A stretch of 37,502 nt of DNA from Formivibrio sp. (GTDB taxonomy: Bacteria; Pseudomonadota; Gammaproteobacteria; Burkholderiales; Chitinibacteraceae), in NCBI GenBank assembly GCA_031291275.1, contig JARLJJ010000366.1, positions 1 to 37,502 of the forward strand, in the 5' to 3' direction. How positions within the stretch are numbered: the first letter of the stretch is position 1; each line of letters begins with the position of its first letter. A model generated the notes under the pieces. That model was not told the DNA's origin. It worked only from the letters and a program-made list of their open reading frames with translations, and searched no databases. A program made the position numbers and the translations under genes. Shown here piece after piece: positions 33,513 through 37,502 of the stretch.

Positions 33513-33914
33513 TTTGTGTGGTCATTCACGGTAATTGGCTAATGGTGTATTGCTGTTGTGCTACAGTCGTTGTAGGGTGAAACGCAGTAGAGTGGTGATA
33601 TAGTTTTATGATGAATGGTGATATAACAATAAATTAGAATACCTAGAATAATATCTATACCGGAAAATAACCATATTTAAGCATACCGTACAATTCACCA
33701 ATATTATAATATTGCCCCGCCGTGCTTTGGCAAAAGCTGTAAATATAGCAATTCACACCTAATTTACTCACTCCATACTATATACAAGATATCTGTAAAT
33801 ATTTATTCTAAATAATTTCAAATACATATCACTAAACTGAGTCGGCACAACGATTTCCGCATGGCTTTGACTGCGTCACCTTTTATGTAATACACAAGCT
33901 ATTCAATTCCCCCT
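33513..33914. other. AT-rich non-coding stretch, no gene recognised
   Basis: About 400 bp of strongly AT-rich DNA between the divergent Gp2-like and DUF932 genes. GGTGATATA occurs twice (near 33594 and 33618). A ten-codon frame with ATG at 33861 and TAA at 33888 precedes the hairpin at 33915. Low melting stability and the neighbouring HUH-like gene would suit an origin or a promoter region, but no conserved site was identified. Confidence 0.5.
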
Positions 33915-33945
33915 AAACCCCAGCCATCGAGTTGGGGTTTTTATT
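33915..33945 (+). terminator. Terminator-like hairpin directly before the DUF932 gene (possible attenuator)
   Basis: AAACCCCA (33915-33922) pairs with TGGGGTTT (33933-33940), with a 10-nt loop, and is followed by TT then T-rich sequence. The ribosome site of the next gene (GGAGGT, 33958-33963) begins only about 15 bp later. No promoter can fit between, so transcription of that gene would have to pass the hairpin. Confidence 0.65.
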
Positions 33946-33970
33946 TCCTTTTTATCCGGAGGTATTTCTC

Positions 33971-34924
33971 ATGGCACATTTAGTCGAAACCATGGCGTTT
34001 ATTCGTGAAGAGCCTTGGCACGGTTTGGGTAATCGCCTGTCGGCCAATCAGTCGATTGAACGTTGGATCACCGAAGCAGGCATGGACTGGTCTATCAATG
34101 ACAGTCCGGTTCTGTTCAATGTGGCAAACGATGGACTGCATATCCGTACCCATGCGGATTCGAAAGTGCTGTATCGGTCGGACACCCTGGCGCCACTGTC
34201 AGTGGTATCGAACCGGTACAAGGTCGTGCAACCCGAAGAAGTGCTGCACTTCTATAATGATCTGGTCTCTGCAGGTGGCTTTGAGCTGGAAACAGCGGGT
34301 GTCCTCAAGGGCGGCAAGAAGCTCTGGGCATTGGCGCGGACTGGTCAGGAAACACTGATCAAGGGAGGGGATCGGGTAAAAGCGTATTTGCTGCTTGCCA
34401 CCAGTTGCGATGGCACACTCTGCACGACGGCGCAGTTCACATCCGTACGCGTGGTCTGCAATAACACCTTGCAGATGGCGGTGGCGGATAACTCTGGTGC
34501 AGTGAAGGTACCGCACTCGACCAAGTTCGATCCGAAAGCGGTGAAGGAAGCTCTGGGAATTGGTCTATCGGCTTGGGATAGCTTTATCGCCAATATCAAG
34601 GATCTGGCCAACTGCCCTGTCACTGGTTTGGAAGCCACGCAGTTTTTTAGCGATGTGCTGAATGAACAGGTGTTGGATCTGGAAGGTGGACCGACATCCA
34701 AGGCGATGCAGCAGGCCACTGCCTTATATAGCGGTGCAGGGATGGGTTCGCTACTGGCAGGCAGTCGCGGTACAGCCTGGGGCCTACTCAATGCTGTCAC
34801 GGAATACGTGGATCACCAACGCCGGGCGCGCAGTCAGGACTACCGTCTCGATTCGGCCTGGTTTGGCCAAGGGTCGCAGCTCAAACAGAAGGCGCTCGAT
34901 ACCGCGCTGCGTCTCGTCGCTTAG
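33971..34924 (+). CDS. DUF932 domain phage/plasmid-like protein
   Basis: A 317-residue protein of the DUF932 family (phage/plasmid-like protein TIGR03299). The hallmark N-terminus is MAHLVETMAFIREEPWHGLG, followed by WITEAGMDWSINDSPVLF and LSVVSNRYKVVQPEEVLHFY. The middle has the conserved LLLATSCDGTLCTTAQFTSVRVVCNNTL. The C-terminus contains GSRGTAWGLLNAVTEYVDH and the final DSAWFGQGSQLKQKALDTAL. The biochemical function is unknown; these genes are found on plasmids, integrative elements and phages. The start is firm because of a strong GGAGGT ribosome site; the longer frame from 33932 is in the hairpin. Composition is closer to the chromosome than the other genes of this region. A strong terminator follows. 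Confidence 0.9.
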   Translation: MAHLVETMAFIREEPWHGLGNRLSANQSIERWITEAGMDWSINDSPVLFNVANDGLHIRTHADSKVLYRSDTLAPLSVVSNRYKVVQPEEVLHFYNDLVSAGGFELETAGVLKGGKKLWALARTGQETLIKGGDRVKAYLLLATSCDGTLCTTAQFTSVRVVCNNTLQMAVADNSGAVKVPHSTKFDPKAVKEALGIGLSAWDSFIANIKDLANCPVTGLEATQFFSDVLNEQVLDLEGGPTSKAMQQATALYSGAGMGSLLAGSRGTAWGLLNAVTEYVDHQRRARSQDYRLDSAWFGQGSQLKQKALDTALRLVA

Positions 34925-34936
34925 TGTGCACGGCAT

Positions 34937-34963
34937 AATCCCGCCCAAGAAGGGCGGGATTTC
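34937..34963 (+). terminator. Rho-independent terminator after the DUF932 gene
   Basis: AATCCCGCCC (34937-34946) and GGGCGGGATT (34952-34961) form a perfect 10-bp stem with an AAGAA loop and a short T run. Confidence 0.88.
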
Positions 34964-35060
34964 ATGGCACGATAGTGATGAATAGATTCGCAAGAATCAT
35001 TTATTTTGAGGTTATGCAGTTGCGGTCTTGCTTTGACCGTGCTATGTCTCGCCTCGGTAT

Positions 35061-35083
35061 TTATCCACAAATTCTGTGGATAA
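35061..35083. promoter_or_regulatory. Inverted pair of perfect DnaA boxes (origin-like)
   Basis: TTATCCACA (35061-35069) and its reverse complement TGTGGATAA (35075-35083) are separated by AATTC. Both match the DnaA-box consensus exactly, and the palindrome extends one further base pair on each side. It lies in a gene-free region after the DUF932 terminator. Perfect inverted DnaA boxes are common in plasmid and chromosomal origins. The sequence from 34962 to 35207 otherwise contains no recognisable gene. Confidence 0.75.
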
Positions 35084-35207
35084 ACTTCGGGACAGACCAA
35101 ACAACTCGCTGAAACAACAGGTCCATTTCAGATTGCAACGAAACAGAGCGCACTCGACGGAATTACCCGATCTCTCCAGCCGTCATGTGACGAGTTTGCC
35201 CGCTGTT

Positions 35208-35583
35208 CGGCCTTATGTGGAGCTCAACATAAGGCCGATTATGTAGACCACCTGATTATGTTGAGCGACACAACCAATCAATGTCGGAAGCTTGTCTACA
35301 AGCGGCGTGCCGACAGTAGAGGCCGAAGTACATGCAACATAATTTTCGAGTTTATATGCTTGCCAACTGAAGCAATATCAGCCACATATATCGATGTTGC
35401 CGAGCATCAAGGCCGATTCATGTTGAATACGTGCGGCGATTGTACTCACAGCCGATTTGGCGGCTTCGCGCAGGGTGCATGATTATGTGGAGTGTGGACT
35501 CGGCGCTTCCCATGCCAAAGCAAGGAGTCCAATGGCAATCACAGCTTCAACTCCACATAATCATGCAGTCTACATAATCGGCC
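35208..35583. repeat. Non-coding unit bounded and filled by inverted TTATGT-GAG motifs
   Basis: The left end begins with a 30-bp palindrome (35208-35237): CGGCCTTATGTGGAG then CTCAACATAAGGCCG, one mismatched pair. GGCCGATTATGTAGAC (35233-35248) on the left is repeated inverted at the right end (GTCTACATAATCGGCC, 35568-35583). TGATTATGTTGAG (35253-35265) matches, inverted, CTCCACATAATCA (35551-35563) with one change. Near the right end, TGCATGATTATGTGGAGT (35476-35493) and its exact reverse complement (35550-35567) form an 18-bp perfect inverted repeat. GGCCGA also recurs at 35321 and 35411. No gene lies within. It could be a miniature mobile element, a recombinase attachment region or an iteron-like control region. 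Confidence 0.7.
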
Positions 35584-35851
35584 TTTGCTGCCGTTTACGA
35601 TGGTGCGTTTCAATGGCTGGTATCACGCAGATTGCTGTCGTTGGTCGGCTGCGCGGCCGAGTGGCCGCTTTCTTCACAGGCGCAGGACGGCTCCGTGCCC
35701 ATTGCTGACCTCAGGCCAGATTGCTACTGATGGGCCGGTAACCGAGAGTAGCTATTTGGCGAACATCAGATCAATTTCCACTTTGCCAATTTTCAGTTTC
35801 CCACCCCAGCGGTACCTTGATTTCATCCTCAAGCAGTTAGTTGATCTTTCA
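35584..35851. other. Non-coding stretch, possible gene remnants
   Basis: No credible gene. A plus-strand frame of 113 codons (35585-35926) reads as low-quality, Arg/Cys/Pro-rich sequence, has no ribosome site and runs into the opposite-strand gene. Composition is GC-richer than the neighbouring element genes, so it may be debris of an older insertion. Confidence 0.4.
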
Positions 35852-37054
35852 CTAGTGCAACTTGTGCATGTCGAATACGTCGAGAATCCGAACAACTTTC
35901 CCGGTCCCTGCATCACGTTCGACTGACAACCGTATTGCTAAAGTTTTGCCGGTAGGCTCGGCGTTACGCTCTATTCCAGGGAGGAAGATTTTAATCGCGC
36001 AGAGCATGGGGTCGAGCTTCTGGTCGTACTCGGCAGTATCTACGACAGACTCAATACCATTCGCACATCGAATGGTCAGAGTTGTACCGAGCATGCTGAC
36101 CACTTCAAAAAATGCAATATCTTCTGGGCCCAAGTACATGTCGAATTCGGCTTCCAGTTCCTTCAACCGGTTAGGCTGGTGCACCGTGTCGTCAATGAGA
36201 TTACAAAGTGTCTGGCTCTTGATCACATACGTAGAACTGTCATCCAGGCTCCGCAACAGGTCACGCAGTGCGTCAACCGGAGCACCTTCGGGAAGATCCC
36301 CATCGAAATGGTGAGCCAGAATCGATACGGCGAGGAACTGGCAGCCAGTGTAATCATCCCCCCAGTAAAAATCCCCCTGGTTTTGGTAGAGGTCGCGCCT
36401 TGCTTCTAATGGGCGACTGAAACCGGTGGTCATGTTCTTCACCGTAACCATGTGAACATCGTTGACGATCGTAAGTGTGTATTGGAAATTCGGTACTTTC
36501 TGCAAATGCATCGTCGGTGTCGCGAACATCTTGAGTTTCTTCTGAAGGAAACCCCTGTTCGCATTTCCCTCGGCCACGTTCATACCGCGTTCAATCTTAT
36601 CGAGAACGAATCGATCTTTTGGATTTTTGTATTCCGTGTACTGCCGTTCTTTCGTCAGGGAAAACCAGTAAAACTCCCCGCAGCTCGACACCTCAAATTC
36701 TTTGACGATGTCTTCCGCCGAGAAGAAGTAATGCATACGTTCGCCTTCTTCGTCGTGGGTATGCAAACTGCAGAAAAACTCCTTGCGTGGTTGATCATTG
36801 TCCAGCACATAAGCTTTTTGTACATTCACCCGGTTTGAGTTTTCGAAGTACTTTGATTGGACAATTCCCAGGATTTGTATTTCGCGCGCGCGGAGGCGGA
36901 GCTCAACTAGATCGTCACATTGTCGCTGTACCAGGAAATCTGCGCCGTCGACGTCCGCCGACCGCTTCAGGACCCAGAATCTCGATAACAAAATGGACTG
37001 CGTCAGCGTTTCGCTCTTCTCTCCGTTTTCTTCCCGTTTCGCAAGTTCCGACAT
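35852..37054 (-). CDS. DUF4365-like putative nuclease fused to a DUF6166-like domain
   Basis: A 400-residue protein from the ATG at 37054, which has GGAG 7 nt upstream; in-frame ATGs at 37066 and 37120 are also possible. The N-terminal part has the pattern of DUF4365 and related PD-(D/E)xK folds: GEKSETLTQSILLSRFWVLK, then ADVDGADFLVQRQ (the Asp), then ILGIVQSKYF (Q-x-K). The region around 215-250 (RPLEARRDLYQNQGDFYWGD, followed by CQFLAVSILAHHF) resembles DUF6166. The C-terminal 120 residues are unrecognised. If the reading is right it could cut or bind nucleic acid, perhaps in defence or element maintenance; both family matches are from motif recall and need a profile search. There is no partner gene in tight linkage inside the window. 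Confidence 0.7.
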   Translation of the reverse strand: MSELAKREENGEKSETLTQSILLSRFWVLKRSADVDGADFLVQRQCDDLVELRLRAREIQILGIVQSKYFENSNRVNVQKAYVLDNDQPRKEFFCSLHTHDEEGERMHYFFSAEDIVKEFEVSSCGEFYWFSLTKERQYTEYKNPKDRFVLDKIERGMNVAEGNANRGFLQKKLKMFATPTMHLQKVPNFQYTLTIVNDVHMVTVKNMTTGFSRPLEARRDLYQNQGDFYWGDDYTGCQFLAVSILAHHFDGDLPEGAPVDALRDLLRSLDDSSTYVIKSQTLCNLIDDTVHQPNRLKELEAEFDMYLGPEDIAFFEVVSMLGTTLTIRCANGIESVVDTAEYDQKLDPMLCAIKIFLPGIERNAEPTGKTLAIRLSVERDAGTGKVVRILDVFDMHKLH

Positions 37055-37250
37055 GAAGCGCTCCATTACGCAATATGAGTATTTATAACAAAAGAAATGA
37101 AACGATACTGTTCGCTTCATCCCAACAAGATCCTCGACAGGTAACGTAACAAGGAAAGGCCAGCCCCCCGTAAATGCGAAAACGCCCTTGGCGCTAAACC
37201 CGGGGACACCTCAGTTTTAGTTCCTATAACAGTCGGCACCTTAATCATAA

Positions 37251-37267
37251 CCAAACGTCACGTTTGG
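37251..37267. promoter_or_regulatory. 17-bp perfect palindrome, possible operator
   Basis: CCAAACGT, a central C, then ACGTTTGG: perfect dyad symmetry. It stands in the 37055-37482 stretch, which has no recognisable gene, between the leftward nuclease-like gene (197 bp away) and the start of a possible rightward gene at 37483. The shape suits a dimeric repressor site. Confidence 0.45.
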
Positions 37268-37482
37268 CCTACAGCGGACATTCCTGTCATTAGCTCAATG
37301 GCATATCCTCGGTCTTAGCCGATGTCGGCACATGAACAGCACAACGTCTGCTCACCTGGTCAGGACTAAACCGCTCGCGCGGTAGGGTGGCTCCGACCAG
37401 CCGTCGTGATCCCTGATTGATAGCGCTGTTTCCTACGTTGAGAGCTGAGGCAATCCGCCTCATTCTCGACAGGAGCAGGGCC

Positions 37483-37502
37483 ATGACATCTTCGACACCA
37501 AC
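37483..37502 (+). CDS. Possible start of a gene running off the right edge
   Basis: An ATG at 37483 follows an AGGAG ribosome site (37471-37475) at 7-nt spacing, and the frame stays open for the six codons left in the window (MTSSTP). Nothing can be said about the product. An opposing minus-strand frame (37290-37484) overlaps it and is judged a shadow. Confidence 0.35.

Noticed and set aside
35585..35926. Plus-strand frame of 113 codons after the inverted-repeat unit
   Set aside because: Poor composition, no ribosome site, overlaps the 3' end of the opposite gene.
37290..37484. Minus-strand frame of 64 codons near the right edge
   Set aside because: No ribosome site, Arg/Ser-rich sequence, conflicts with the better plus-strand start at 37483.

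Overview
The window looks like the chromosome of a betaproteobacterium of moderately high GC; a Gallionellaceae/Nitrosomonadales-like relative is a guess. The evidence is gene order typical of that class: pepP-ubiH, pepA-holC followed by a DUF2486-like gene, pepA divergent from lptFG, and a PP2C phosphatase/Ser-Thr kinase pair divergent from yicC. No rRNA or tRNA gene and no CRISPR array was recognised.

Layout of the core part (1-30240). The left edge holds the end of a chemoreceptor, then a leftward PfkB sugar/nucleoside kinase and parvulin pair. A rightward set follows: CHASE2 adenylate cyclase, SH3-domain protein and M48 metalloprotease. Next come a small AT-rich orphan gene and a 485-bp non-coding repeat element with 13-bp terminal inverted repeats, then pepP-ubiH. 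A leftward block (LysE exporter, an acidic protein with 22 in-frame 9-bp repeats, holC, pepA) faces rightward lptF-lptG-galE. Positions 18242-27159 are a surface-polysaccharide locus: a flippase, five glycosyltransferases (two of them tandem paralogues) and a WbaP-type initiating sugar-phosphate transferase. galE at 15816 could supply UDP-galactose for it. The phosphatase/kinase pair and yicC close the core. Several short dispersed palindromic repeats sit between these genes, often beside AT-rich genes of unknown function.

Right part (about 30280-37502). A P4-type tyrosine recombinase lies directly after the yicC terminator, where gmk would normally be expected. It opens what looks like an integrated element, with visibly AT-rich sequence and mostly unfamiliar genes. 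These are a Cys-cluster protein, an inovirus Gp2/YagK-YfjJ-type putative HUH replication protein, a DUF932 protein behind a terminator-like hairpin, and a two-domain protein resembling DUF4365 nuclease plus DUF6166. Its non-coding stretch carries an inverted pair of perfect DnaA boxes and a roughly 375-bp unit bounded and filled by inverted copies of a TTATGT-GAG motif. The right end of the element is not in the window.

Most promising for follow-up: the origin-like DnaA palindrome with the neighbouring inverted-repeat unit, the possible nuclease fusion, the attenuator-like hairpin before the DUF932 gene, and the structured element between wbaP and the phosphatase gene.
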